A program made the position numbers and the translations under genes. The notes under the pieces were generated by a model that was given only the letters and a program-made list of their open reading frames with translations, did not search any database and was not told the DNA's origin. Shown one piece after another: positions 18,140 to 26,710 of a DNA stretch of 64,000 bases. How positions within the stretch are numbered: the first letter of the stretch is position 1; the number at the start of each line of letters is the position of its first letter. This DNA is from Castellaniella sp040276065 (GTDB lineage: Bacteria; Pseudomonadota; Gammaproteobacteria; Burkholderiales; Burkholderiaceae_B), in the NCBI RefSeq assembly GCF_040276065.1, contig NZ_JBELOI010000001.1, positions 558,001 to 622,000 of the forward strand. Reading direction: 5' to 3'.

Positions 18140-19040
18140 CATTCGGGCGGCGGCGCGCGTCGAAGATCTCCAGCAGGAAGTCGATGAACGTGCGTACCCT
18201 GGGGGCTGCGAAGCGCGACTTTACCGTGACGGCGTGAAAAGTGCGCTTGGTGGTCCGCCATTCAGGGAATAGTTCGACGAGCTTGCCCTGTTTGATGTAG
18301 TCGGCGACAAAGAGATCGAGCACATAGATCAGGCCGACATCCTGCAGGGCCGCCTGGATCAGGGACTCTGTATTATTGAACAGCAGAGGCCCACGCGGAC
18401 GAATCACGACCTCGTCGTCGCCTTGGGTAAAGACCCAGGGGTTGGGGCTGTGGTTGCCCTCTGAGAACAGGCCGAGGCAATGAGCGGGGTCGAGGTCGCG
18501 CGGCGAACCTGTGCGCAAGGATTGGGCCATGAGTGGGGTGCCGCAAACAAGATACCTGGCTTCGTAGATAGGCCGGGCGACCAGGTCGGCATCCTCTATG
18601 CTGTCCATGCGGATGGCGATGTCCGTGGCGCGCTCGATCATGTTGTTGGGCGAGTTGGTCAAGGTCACCGATACCGACAGGCCAGGGTGCCGGCGCGTCA
18701 ACTCAATGAGGGCGGGGCACAGCAGGTTTTGGCCAATGGCGAAGGGAGCCTCCACACGCAGCATGCCCGACACACCGGCTGAGTGGCTCGTGATCTCGGC
18801 CTCGGCGCGCGCAACGTCGCGCAGGATCTCTTGGCAGCGGGGCAGGAATAGCCGACCTTCTTCGGTGAGATGCAAATGGCGGGAATTGCGCTGGACTAGT
18901 GTCGTGCCCAGGTGCTTCTCGAGATTGCGCAGGCTGGATGTGACGGTGGCGTTTGCCAGATCAAGGGACTCGGCTGCGCGCGATAGGCTGCCGCATTCCA
19001 TGACGCGGACAAACACTTTCATCGCCCAGAGCTTGTCCAT
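18087..19040 (-). CDS. LysR-type transcriptional regulator of the catabolic cluster
   Basis: This 317 aa regulator has a standard winged-helix N-terminus (MDKLWAMKVFVRVMECGSLS, then AESLDLANATVTSSLRNLE) and an effector-binding domain (from about residue 90, including EAPFAIGQNLLCPALIEL). The ATG ending at 19040 is chosen because AAAGGGG precedes it; an upstream ATG at 19085 would extend across the candidate operator. It diverges from the FAD dehydrogenase gene and is the only transcription factor inside the cluster, so it is the likely controller. Its last codons are Lys-rich and overlap the end of the racemase-fold gene. Confidence 0.88.
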   Translation of the reverse strand: MDKLWAMKVFVRVMECGSLSRAAESLDLANATVTSSLRNLEKHLGTTLVQRNSRHLHLTEEGRLFLPRCQEILRDVARAEAEITSHSAGVSGMLRVEAPFAIGQNLLCPALIELTRRHPGLSVSVTLTNSPNNMIERATDIAIRMDSIEDADLVARPIYEARYLVCGTPLMAQSLRTGSPRDLDPAHCLGLFSEGNHSPNPWVFTQGDDEVVIRPRGPLLFNNTESLIQAALQDVGLIYVLDLFVADYIKQGKLVELFPEWRTTKRTFHAVTVKSRFAAPRVRTFIDFLLEIFDARRRPNVTMIVPIGSNRKKKKSH

Positions 19041-19071
19041 GAGTCCCCTTTCGATTTTTTTAAATACCGCA

Positions 19072-19089
19072 TTAGGTTCCGACACCTAA
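19072..19089. promoter_or_regulatory. Inverted repeat TTAGGT-N6-ACCTAA, candidate LysR operator
   Basis: A perfect 6 bp inverted repeat with a 6 bp spacer lies 31 bp upstream of the LysR start and 68 bp upstream of the FAD dehydrogenase start. Its location in the divergent promoter makes it the best candidate for autoregulatory and activating LysR binding. I did not find a second copy before the minus-strand half of the cluster. Confidence 0.55.
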
Positions 19090-19157
19090 CACACAATCAC
19101 GCAGCCCTCTAAGCTATCCAGGTGAACGACGATTATACCGCTCGGGTGAGGATTCTT

Positions 19158-20621
19158 ATGAAGGCAGAGAGCATGGGCAAAACTTTCGATGTCGTGGTTG
19201 CTGGTTGTGGTGTGGCGGGCTTGTCGGCGGCGGTGTCCGCCGCCGAATGTGGCCTGAGGGTGGCGGTGCTCGAGCGGGCCAGCCGGGCCGAACGAGGGGG
19301 GCAGAGCCGCTACACCGAGGCCTATCTGCGCATGAAGACATTGGATCGGGTGTCCGATGACTTTGAAACGCACCTGGCTGAAAACGCGGGTGTCTACATG
19401 GACCCGGATTTCGTGGCCGAACTGGGGCGAGAACGCAATTCATGGTCGCATGCGACACGCGCCCTGGGGGTCGCCGATCCCGAACTGATCATGAATTTTG
19501 CCGATCACGTGCCAGCCACGATTGCTTGGCTGCAGGGCCTGGGTGTGACGTTCGACTTTCTTCCGACCCAGTTTCTGACCAAGACCCAGCCGCGCCTGTT
19601 GCCCGTGGGCGGTGGCGAGGCGCTGGTCGAAGCGCTTGCCGCCAAGGCCGAGGCACTGGGCGTGACATTTTTCTACCAGACCACGGCGCGCGGGTTGCTA
19701 CGCGATGACCGTGGCGAAGTGCAAGGCTTGTTGGCGCAGAGCCCCGAAGAAGGCGGCGTGCATTTCCTGGGCAAGGTCGTGCTGGCATGCGGCGGTTTCG
19801 AGGGTAATCCGGCCTTGATGGCCAAGTACCTCGGCCCCCGTTCAGTATATCTGCGCCCTGTGTGCAAGGGGGGCTATTTCAACCGGGGCGAGGGAATCGA
19901 AATGGCGCTGGAGGCCGGTGCGGCGCCCTGCGGTGAATTTGGCAGTTACCACGCCGAGCCGGTGGACCCGCGTTCAGGTGTGTCCGAGCCTTCCATATTC
20001 GTTTTCCCGTACGGGATACTGGTCAACAAAGCGGGCGAACGTTTCACAGACGAAGCTCCGGGTACGGTGGACGCCTGCTACGAGTCCGTCACGCGCCGCA
20101 TTTACGAGCAGCGGGAGGGCATCGCCTACGTCATTCTCGACCAACGCATAAAAGATGTGCCCAACTATCGCCTGGCCATCCGCACCGACCAGCCCGCCAT
20201 AGAGGCCGGCACGCTGGAAGCGCTGGGCGCCAAGCTTGGCATGCCCGAGGGCGCGCTGGATGCCACGGTTCAGCGCTATAACGAGGCCTGCCCCTTGGAT
20301 GCTGGTTTCAAGGCGCTGGAACTCGACGGCTTGGCCACGCGGGGGCTGGTTCCGAAGAAGTCCAATTGGTCGCGCCGCGTCGATCAGGGCCCCTTCATGG
20401 CCTACCCCATCATTTCGGCCAATGTGTTCACCTTTGGCGGCTTGAAGATCAATTCCGCCGGCCAGGTGCTGGACACCGATGGCAATCCCATTAGAAGCCT
20501 CTATGCGGCCGGGGAAACGGTGGGCATGTACTACACCAACTATACCGGTGCCACGTCGGTGCTGAAGGGCCTCGTATTTGGCCGCTTGTCTGCGCAGCAC
20601 ATCGCAGAGTCAAAATTATAA
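19158..20621 (+). CDS. FAD-dependent dehydrogenase, fumarate reductase/KstD-like flavoprotein
   Basis: This 487 aa flavoprotein carries the N-terminal dinucleotide-binding motif (DVVVAGCGVAGLSAAVSAAE), an E-RA-GG-S element (LERASRAERGGQSRY) and the late FAD-binding AAGETVGMYYTNYTGATS. That is the fumarate reductase/succinate dehydrogenase flavoprotein, tricarballylate and 3-ketosteroid dehydrogenase superfamily, which inserts or reduces C=C bonds next to carbonyls or carboxylates. The ATG at 19158 has GAGG 6 nt upstream. It heads a four-gene plus-strand operon. No signal peptide or heme motif is visible, so it is presumably cytoplasmic and passes electrons to a carrier such as the ETF encoded at 23476-25291 (inference). 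Confidence 0.88.
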   Translation: MKAESMGKTFDVVVAGCGVAGLSAAVSAAECGLRVAVLERASRAERGGQSRYTEAYLRMKTLDRVSDDFETHLAENAGVYMDPDFVAELGRERNSWSHATRALGVADPELIMNFADHVPATIAWLQGLGVTFDFLPTQFLTKTQPRLLPVGGGEALVEALAAKAEALGVTFFYQTTARGLLRDDRGEVQGLLAQSPEEGGVHFLGKVVLACGGFEGNPALMAKYLGPRSVYLRPVCKGGYFNRGEGIEMALEAGAAPCGEFGSYHAEPVDPRSGVSEPSIFVFPYGILVNKAGERFTDEAPGTVDACYESVTRRIYEQREGIAYVILDQRIKDVPNYRLAIRTDQPAIEAGTLEALGAKLGMPEGALDATVQRYNEACPLDAGFKALELDGLATRGLVPKKSNWSRRVDQGPFMAYPIISANVFTFGGLKINSAGQVLDTDGNPIRSLYAAGETVGMYYTNYTGATSVLKGLVFGRLSAQHIAESKL

Positions 20622-20630
20622 GAGGGTGTC

Positions 20631-21998
20631 ATGAGCAGTGAGGTCGACGCCAGAGCCCTGGCCTACGAGCTGGCGCAGACGGTGACACGCGTATTCCGTG
20701 CCGGAGTTCCCGAGTCCATCCGGGCCAAGACGCGCTTGCATATCGCCGATGCTCTGAGTGTCGGGCTGGCGGCGCGCGATACAGACCTGGCCCGCCAGGT
20801 CGAGCGGGCTCAGCGCCGGGGAGGCGGGGAGGGTGCACATGGCGTGATCGGCGCGGGTCCGGCTTCCGCTTTGGGAGCGGTTTTCACCAATGCTGCGCTG
20901 ATTCATATCCTGGACTACGACGACATCCACGATGTGGGCCGTCTACACCCGGGGCCGTGCGTGTTGCCGGCGATCATGGGAGCAGCGCACTTGGGCAAAG
21001 TATCCGACGAGGCGCTGGTGGACGCTGTGGCCCTGGGTAATGAGCTGATGTGTCGTTTGGGTGTGGTTTGCGCGCCGCAAGGCGAGGGGCCAGGTTCGGA
21101 GTGGTTCCTGACGCAGCTTTTCGGTTATCTCGGTTCGGCGCTGGGGGCGGGCCTGGTGCTGGAGCTGGACGTGTTGGAGCTGGTGTCGTGCTTGGGCCTG
21201 GCGTATATGCAGCTTGCGGGCGGCAAAGAATCGGGCTTTGGCACTGGAGCAACATCCCGTGGCATCTACCCGGCCTTTGCCGCGCAAGGCGGCCTGCAGG
21301 CCGCCTTGCTGGCGCAGGCGGGTGTAGTCGGTCCAGTCGGATCGCTGGACGGCGCAGCGGGGATGTTTCGTATCTATCTGGCGGGCGCCCTGGCGCCGCG
21401 CCAGCGTCGCGTGTTATTAGATTTTTCGACCTGGCATGGCGCCGATGTCGAGATCAAGCTCTGGCCAAGCTGTCGTCTGTCGCATCCCTATATATCGGTG
21501 GCGCTTGCGGCGCGCGAAACCAGCCTGGCACACCCCGGCGCCCGCGTGCGTGTTGCGGTCAACGCGTCGGCGGGACGCCTATGCCGGCCCTTGGCGCAAC
21601 GTCGCCGGCCGCGGACCTTGCAGGATGCCAAATACAGCATCCCCTTCATGACGGCATATGCGTTGGCGCATGGCGAGCCTACGTTGGAGGGCTTATCGGC
21701 GCAAGTTTTGTCCGATGCCAAGGTGCTGGCGCTGGCTGATCGTATCGAGCTGGAGGACAGCTTGCCGGACGGTCCCGCTCACCCCGAGGCCGAGTTGACC
21801 TTGCTCGAAGACGGCAGGACCTTGCTGCATACCGTGTTCGATGCGGGCGACATCCATGTGACCGAGGAGCGAGCCCGCCTGAAGTTCGACGATTGCTTGC
21901 GCTATGTCGGCCGCGAGGGGCAAGCGGACAGGTTATGGCAGAGGTTGATGCAGGGGCAGGTGCGGGCCGCTTTCGAAATGGCTTGCTCTGCACCATGA
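20631..21998 (+). CDS. MmgE/PrpD family protein
   Basis: This 455 aa protein matches the MmgE/PrpD fold, which includes 2-methylcitrate dehydratase, cis-aconitate decarboxylase and other hydro-lyases or isomerases of di- and tricarboxylates. Recognisable elements are LDYDDIHDVGRLHPGP near residue 95, KLWPSCRLSHPYI and DAKYSIPFMTAYALAHG near residue 340. A ribosome site GAGGGTG precedes the ATG. It starts 9 bp after the FAD dehydrogenase and its TGA overlaps the SDR ATG (ATGA). It may add water to, or eliminate water from, the product of the flavoprotein; the substrate is not predictable. Confidence 0.87.
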   Translation: MSSEVDARALAYELAQTVTRVFRAGVPESIRAKTRLHIADALSVGLAARDTDLARQVERAQRRGGGEGAHGVIGAGPASALGAVFTNAALIHILDYDDIHDVGRLHPGPCVLPAIMGAAHLGKVSDEALVDAVALGNELMCRLGVVCAPQGEGPGSEWFLTQLFGYLGSALGAGLVLELDVLELVSCLGLAYMQLAGGKESGFGTGATSRGIYPAFAAQGGLQAALLAQAGVVGPVGSLDGAAGMFRIYLAGALAPRQRRVLLDFSTWHGADVEIKLWPSCRLSHPYISVALAARETSLAHPGARVRVAVNASAGRLCRPLAQRRRPRTLQDAKYSIPFMTAYALAHGEPTLEGLSAQVLSDAKVLALADRIELEDSLPDGPAHPEAELTLLEDGRTLLHTVFDAGDIHVTEERARLKFDDCLRYVGREGQADRLWQRLMQGQVRAAFEMACSAP

Positions 21999-22792
21999 GC
22001 ATCGCTATCAACGAGGATTCGATGATGTATGCAGCAGATTTATTCGCCGGCTGCGTGGTCTTGGTGACGGGTGGCGCAGGGGGCATCGGCAGCGCCGTGT
22101 GCGGGGCCTTTGCCGCCCATGGCGCCCGAGTGGTTGCCGCCGATATCCAGGGCCCGGAACACCTGGATGCCACCGAAGCAGCCGGTATCCAGCACTTGCG
22201 GCTGGACGTGACCCGCCGCGACGATGTTCTGCGTTGTGTGCGCGAAGTGGTGTCGCGCCTGGGCCGGCTTGACGTACTGGTGAATGTGGCGGGCGTGGTG
22301 TCCGCGGGCAGCGCTGGGGATTTGGCCGAGTCCGAGTGGGACCGCGTCCTCGGCATCAATCTCAAAGGCACCTTTCTGTGTTGCCAAGCCGCTATCGGCC
22401 CCATGAAACAGCAGGGGGCGGGCCGCATCATCAACCTGGGATCGGTCCTTGGCAAGAACGGCGGCAATCCGCGGCCGTGGATCAACCCGGAAGAGCAGGC
22501 GAGCGCCGGCAACGTGGCTTATGGCGTCTCCAAGGCTGGCGTGCACACGATGACGTCCTATCTGGCCAAGGAGCTCGCCGCCTCGGGCATCACCGTCAAT
22601 GCCGTGGCGCCCGGTCCGGTCGCCTCGGCCATGACGACCCGCTTTCCGCAGGTCTTGAAAGACCTGATTCCTGCCGGCCGCATAGGCAGCGCAGGAGAAA
22701 TCGCCGCCGCCATACTCTTTCTGGCTTCGCCACAAGCCGGCTTCATTACAGGCGAAGTGCTGGATGTCAATGGCGGCCTCTGGTGCGATTGA
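21995..22792 (+). CDS. Short-chain dehydrogenase/reductase (SDR)
   Basis: This is a 265 aa classical SDR. It has the nucleotide-binding TGGAGGIGS, the NNAG-position motif VNVAG, and the catalytic YGVSK, with VNAVAPGPV after it. The ATG at 21995 overlaps the preceding stop; ATGs at 22022 and 22025 are alternatives, with a GAGG just before 22022. The Asp after the second strand (VVAADIQG) predicts NAD(H) preference. It probably oxidises a hydroxyl produced by the MmgE/PrpD step. Confidence 0.9.
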   Translation: MSIAINEDSMMYAADLFAGCVVLVTGGAGGIGSAVCGAFAAHGARVVAADIQGPEHLDATEAAGIQHLRLDVTRRDDVLRCVREVVSRLGRLDVLVNVAGVVSAGSAGDLAESEWDRVLGINLKGTFLCCQAAIGPMKQQGAGRIINLGSVLGKNGGNPRPWINPEEQASAGNVAYGVSKAGVHTMTSYLAKELAASGITVNAVAPGPVASAMTTRFPQVLKDLIPAGRIGSAGEIAAAILFLASPQAGFITGEVLDVNGGLWCD

Positions 22793-22844
22793 CGCGGGCC
22801 TGGCAAACCGCTGACGACTCATTTTTCACAATAAGGAATTGAAC

Positions 22845-23441
22845 ATGGACGCTCCCCGTTCCATTTATCTCGTACTGGATATGCAGAACGATCTGGTACA
22901 TGCCGATGGCCCCAGTGGCAAAAGCCCCCTGGGTGAGCAGGTCCAGGCGCGCCAAGTCCTTGCCAAGACCGCCAGGGCCATCGCCAAGGCGCGGGCCGTC
23001 GGCGGCCTGCTGGTGGGTTTTGTGCGTGTGGGTTTCTCTGAAGGCTACCCCGAGTGTCCAAAAGGTTCGCAGGTATTTTCGGGTGCGCCCAAGCTTGGCC
23101 TGTTCAAGCTGGGTTCCTGGGGCACCGAGATCCATCCCGACCTGGAACAGAAGGCAGGCGACATTCAGGTGGTCAAGCACCGGGTCAGCCCTTTCTATTC
23201 CACCACGCTGGAAGCCCAGTTGCGTGCCAACAACGTGCGGCGCATCTACTGCTCGGGTGTGTCCACCCAGGCTGTGGTGCAAGCGGTCGTGCGCGATGCG
23301 CACGACCGCGACTACGAAGTGATCGTCCTCGAAGACGCTTGCGCCGCGCATAGCCTCGAAGAGCATGCGAACTCCATGGGCAGTATCAGCCGTTTTTGCA
23401 GGACGGACACCACGGAGGCTGTGGTGTTCTGCCACCCGTAA
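22845..23441 (+). CDS. Isochorismatase-fold protein lacking the nucleophilic Cys
   Basis: This 198 aa protein has the isochorismatase/cysteine-hydrolase fold. Asp12 (LVLDMQND) and Lys111 (VVKHRVSPF) of the usual triad are present. The motif that normally reads GvaTniCVesT reads GVSTQAVVQAV, so position 144 is Val instead of Cys. True isochorismatases (EntB, PhzD) also lack this Cys, whereas nicotinamidase-, RutB- and carbamoylsarcosine-type amidohydrolases need it. The protein is therefore not expected to be a Cys-amidohydrolase. AAGGA precedes the ATG at 22845 by 7 nt. It ends the plus-strand operon, 34 bp from the convergent etfA. Confidence 0.85.
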   Translation: MDAPRSIYLVLDMQNDLVHADGPSGKSPLGEQVQARQVLAKTARAIAKARAVGGLLVGFVRVGFSEGYPECPKGSQVFSGAPKLGLFKLGSWGTEIHPDLEQKAGDIQVVKHRVSPFYSTTLEAQLRANNVRRIYCSGVSTQAVVQAVVRDAHDRDYEVIVLEDACAAHSLEEHANSMGSISRFCRTDTTEAVVFCHP

Positions 23442-23475
23442 AAGCTGACATGGCCGGGCGATGGTTGTGCCTTTG

Positions 23476-24474
23476 TCAATCCAGCGCCTGTAACAAGGCT
23501 GGCAGCAAGGCTTGCCACTCGGCGAGCGCGCCGACCTCCGCGACGCCGAAAATGGCGGCGTCGGCATCCCGGTTGATGGCGATGATGCGGGTGTGGGGAT
23601 CGATGCCGGCCAAATGCTGAGGAGTCCCCGAGATGCCGATGGCGAGATAGATGTCGGGGCTGACGTATTTGCCGGAAATGCCGACCTGGCGAGTCACCGG
23701 CGCCCAGCCGGAGTCTACCGCGGGCAGGCTGGCTCCAACGGCACCGTCGAGTCTATCCGCCAGTTCGTAGAGCGCTGCGAAGGCGGCCTCGCCTCCCATG
23801 CCCCGGCCGCCTGAAATGACCAGGCGCGCGCCGTCCAGGCCCGCATGGGGTTCGCGATGCGGGGCTGCGGTGATGGCATGGGGAGGGCGTGCGACGGCTG
23901 CGGCGACAGGCAGCTCGTGCACGGTGGGGGCTGTGGCGGCGTGGTTTTCCACCCCGGTGGCTGCGGCCCGCGCCTGAGGGCGCACGCTGGCTATCGCGGG
24001 GCCGGTGGCGCAGGACAAGGCGATATTGATCCGGCCGCCATAGGCTGTGCGGCGAGCGGTCAAATGGCCTTCCTGGTTGAATTCAAAGCCGGAGCATCGG
24101 CCTAGCGGCGCGGCGCTGATGCGGGCAGCCAGCGCGCCGGCGCAGGCGTCATTGTCGGGGTGGGCTGGAATCAGTAATAGCGCATGCTCCAGGCTCGAGG
24201 AGAGCGCTGCGGTTCGCAGGGCCGCTGCGTACAGGTCCGCGTATTGATGCGGCTGTGTATCGGTCCCGCCGTCGGGGATCAGCCAGACGTGATCGAGGCC
24301 GGCCTCGCGGGCTTGCGCCGTGGCGGCTGTGCTGCCGGGGCCAGCCAGCAAGGCATGCGCATGGCCGCCACGCTGGTCGGCGAGCCGGCGCGCCTGATGC
24401 ATCATCGCCAGGTCGTTCTCGGGCATGCGGCCACAGGCGGGAATCAGGGCCAGGACTGAGGGTGTGTCAGACAT
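23476..24474 (-). CDS. etfA: Electron transfer flavoprotein alpha subunit
   Basis: EtfA with EtfB carries electrons from FAD dehydrogenases to the membrane quinone pool. The 332 aa protein has the FAD-binding C-terminal domain with GKYVSPDIYLAIGISGTPQH and ISGGRGMGG. The start overlaps the end of etfB (ATGTCTGA), the usual coupling. It is the distal gene of the minus-strand operon that begins with the Liv genes. No ETF:ubiquinone oxidoreductase gene is present in the window, so the downstream acceptor must be encoded elsewhere. Confidence 0.93.
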   Translation of the reverse strand: MSDTPSVLALIPACGRMPENDLAMMHQARRLADQRGGHAHALLAGPGSTAATAQAREAGLDHVWLIPDGGTDTQPHQYADLYAAALRTAALSSSLEHALLLIPAHPDNDACAGALAARISAAPLGRCSGFEFNQEGHLTARRTAYGGRINIALSCATGPAIASVRPQARAAATGVENHAATAPTVHELPVAAAVARPPHAITAAPHREPHAGLDGARLVISGGRGMGGEAAFAALYELADRLDGAVGASLPAVDSGWAPVTRQVGISGKYVSPDIYLAIGISGTPQHLAGIDPHTRIIAINRDADAAIFGVAEVGALAEWQALLPALLQALD

Positions 24475-25291
24475 GTTGAGTTGCGCCGGATGGGATCGTT
24501 TGGTGGTTGGGTGCGCGCAGGTAAGCCGCCAGGGCCGCGGCCTGCTCCTCGACGGTTCCGGTCAGCATGCGGCAGGCCTGCGATCCGCGCGCGCTGGTCT
24601 GCGCGGGGCCGGCATCGGCCAGGACGGATGCCGTGGCGGCCACGTCAGGCGCCGGCTCGACGATATCGAATTTCTGTTGCTTGGCCTGCAGCACGTTCTT
24701 CATGAGCGGATGGCGCAGGCGGTTGCTCTTGTCGTTGCTGATGCTGGCTAGCGCTGGGGCCGGCAGATGCAGCGTTTCGTCCTGTCCGGTGCGGCTGCGC
24801 AGCAGCGTCCATCCACCTTCCGGGTCGGCCTGCACTTGCAGGGCCAGGTGAGCGTAGGGTAGTTGCCAGGCTTCGGCCAGGTACGGCGGGGTCATGCCGT
24901 CATCGAGATCGCCATGTTCGCGGCCGATCAGGATGAGCCCTGGCTCTTGGCCTCCCTCGCGCAGCAGATCGGCTGCGTGATGTGCTAGCCAGGCGGGATT
25001 GCCGCGTTGGGATGCCGGCGGGCACAAGCCGACCATGCGGTCGGGTTTGAGGGCGGCCACGGCGCGCATCAGGGCGAGGTCCCGGACGCCGTCCGTGACC
25101 AGTACGGTAATACTTGCGGCCGCGCCCTGGTCGCGCAGTTTCAGGCCGATTTCCAGTGCCGCCTCATCGAAAGGGCTGAGCTTGTAGGCGAGGGCGGTTG
25201 CGGCGGGCAGATCGCGCCAATCACCTGAAGCGGGCGTGGGCAGAGGTTTCTTCGGATCGGCCACGCCGGCCAGCAAGACGGCAACATGCAT
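24467..25291 (-). CDS. etfB: Electron transfer flavoprotein beta subunit
   Basis: This 274 aa subunit has the AMP-binding ETF-beta fold, with KLSPFDEAALEIGLKLRDQG near the start and LIGREHGDLDDGMTPPYLAE in the middle. The ATG ending at 25291 (MHVAVLLAGV) is chosen because it starts the fold; an upstream ATG at 25474 would add 61 residues antisense to the previous gene. The gene sits 8 bp after a FAD dehydrogenase gene, which is a common pairing. Confidence 0.9.
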   Translation of the reverse strand: MHVAVLLAGVADPKKPLPTPASGDWRDLPAATALAYKLSPFDEAALEIGLKLRDQGAAASITVLVTDGVRDLALMRAVAALKPDRMVGLCPPASQRGNPAWLAHHAADLLREGGQEPGLILIGREHGDLDDGMTPPYLAEAWQLPYAHLALQVQADPEGGWTLLRSRTGQDETLHLPAPALASISNDKSNRLRHPLMKNVLQAKQQKFDIVEPAPDVAATASVLADAGPAQTSARGSQACRMLTGTVEEQAAALAAYLRAPNHQTIPSGATQHV

Positions 25292-25299
25292 GGCGGTAC

Positions 25300-26676
25300 T
25301 CAAGCGGCGGCCGCGGTGCGCGCAGCGACGCGGCCGAAGATGGCGGCCTTGCCCAAGGCCGATCCGGTCATGTAGGCCGCGCCATGCAGACCGCCCACTA
25401 TTTCGCCCGCCGCGTACAGGCCAGGCAGCACGTCGCCGTAGACATCCAGCACACGCATGCCCGCATCCACGCACAGGCCGCAGTAGGTGCCGTAGACGGC
25501 GACCGTGGAGGGATAGGCGTAGAAAGGCGCGGTTTCGATCCGGACCAGCTTGCCGTGCTGGTGCACCAGGTGCTCGCGGCCGAAATCGGGGTCATGCCCG
25601 GCATCGACATAGCGGTTGTAGGTCTTGACGGTGTCGACCAGGGCATCGGCGGGGACTTCGATCCTCTCAGCCAGCGCTTCCAGCGTGTCGGCCTGGATCA
25701 TCAGGCCTTCTTCGAGGCGGCGCTGGAGGTCGAGAATGCGCACCTGGTAGTCGCCACTGTCGAGGATGGGCTGATCGAGGACCTGGAAAGTGGCGCCGTA
25801 CGTCTGGCGGATGCAGGCATCGCCCAGCAGCTTGTATGAGATCGATTCATCGACATAGCGCTTGCCCTCCTGGTTGATGGCGATCGCGCCCTTGTATACG
25901 GCCAGGCAACTGTGATGATTGGTCTCGTCGGTAGGGTGCTTGCCGTAGGTGCCTTTGATGTAGATCATGTCGCGACTATCTGCGCCGATCTGCTGGGCCA
26001 TCTTCAGGCCGTCCCCCACATTGCCCTCGCCGCCGATGAAAATGGCGGCATCATATTGCGGCGCAAAGCGATGCACCAGTTCGGGATTCTTGCAGAAACC
26101 GCCACTGGCCAGCACCACGCCTTGCTTGCCCAGGGCCTTGAAAGTGTCGTTGCCCTGCCGGGCGCTGACGCCGATGACACGGTTCGTCTCGTCGCGCAGC
26201 AGACGCAGGGCGCGGGTGTTCATCAACACGCGCACGCGGTTGGTGTCTTTCGCGCTCTTGGCCAGGGCGCGCACGGCATCGGCCGGGTCCACGTTATGCG
26301 CGCGCGGCACCGACTGGCCCGATGAGGCGTCGATGACCTTGCTGAACTGTACGCCGCTTTGCCTCAGCCATTGGTATGTATCGAGCTGGTTGTCGACATA
26401 GATGCGGACCAGACTTTCATCATTTTCGTTCTGGCCGACTTCGCGCAAGTCCTTGAACAGTAGTTCATTGGAGTCCTCGATGCCATTGGCCTGCTGCAGA
26501 TCGGTGCCGGCGAAGGCCAGGCAGCCGCCGCTCATGGCCGAGGAACCGCCGATTTCAGGGAGTTTCTCCAGCAGGACCACCTCGGCGCCGCCTTGCGCCG
26601 CTTGCAGCGCGCAGGCAAAGGCGGCCATGCCGCCGCCGACTACGATCAGGTCGGCCTGGATATCATTGTGATTCAT
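25300..26676 (-). CDS. FAD-dependent dehydrogenase (second fumarate reductase-like paralogue)
   Basis: This 458 aa flavoprotein has DLIVVGGGMAAFACALQAAQ, LEKLPEIGGSSAMSGG and the late LPGLYAAGEIVGGLHGAAY. It belongs to the fumarate reductase/3-ketosteroid dehydrogenase superfamily like the gene at 19158, but its body differs. The ATG ending at 26676 starts at MNHNDIQADLIVV; an in-frame ATG at 26742 adds 22 unrelated residues. It lies directly before etfBA on the same strand, so ETF is its probable electron acceptor. No heme-binding or Tat motif is visible. Confidence 0.88.
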   Translation of the reverse strand: MNHNDIQADLIVVGGGMAAFACALQAAQGGAEVVLLEKLPEIGGSSAMSGGCLAFAGTDLQQANGIEDSNELLFKDLREVGQNENDESLVRIYVDNQLDTYQWLRQSGVQFSKVIDASSGQSVPRAHNVDPADAVRALAKSAKDTNRVRVLMNTRALRLLRDETNRVIGVSARQGNDTFKALGKQGVVLASGGFCKNPELVHRFAPQYDAAIFIGGEGNVGDGLKMAQQIGADSRDMIYIKGTYGKHPTDETNHHSCLAVYKGAIAINQEGKRYVDESISYKLLGDACIRQTYGATFQVLDQPILDSGDYQVRILDLQRRLEEGLMIQADTLEALAERIEVPADALVDTVKTYNRYVDAGHDPDFGREHLVHQHGKLVRIETAPFYAYPSTVAVYGTYCGLCVDAGMRVLDVYGDVLPGLYAAGEIVGGLHGAAYMTGSALGKAAIFGRVAARTAAAA

Positions 26677-26710
26677 GATGCATATTCCGTTTGATAGGGA
26701 AAATGGAAGA

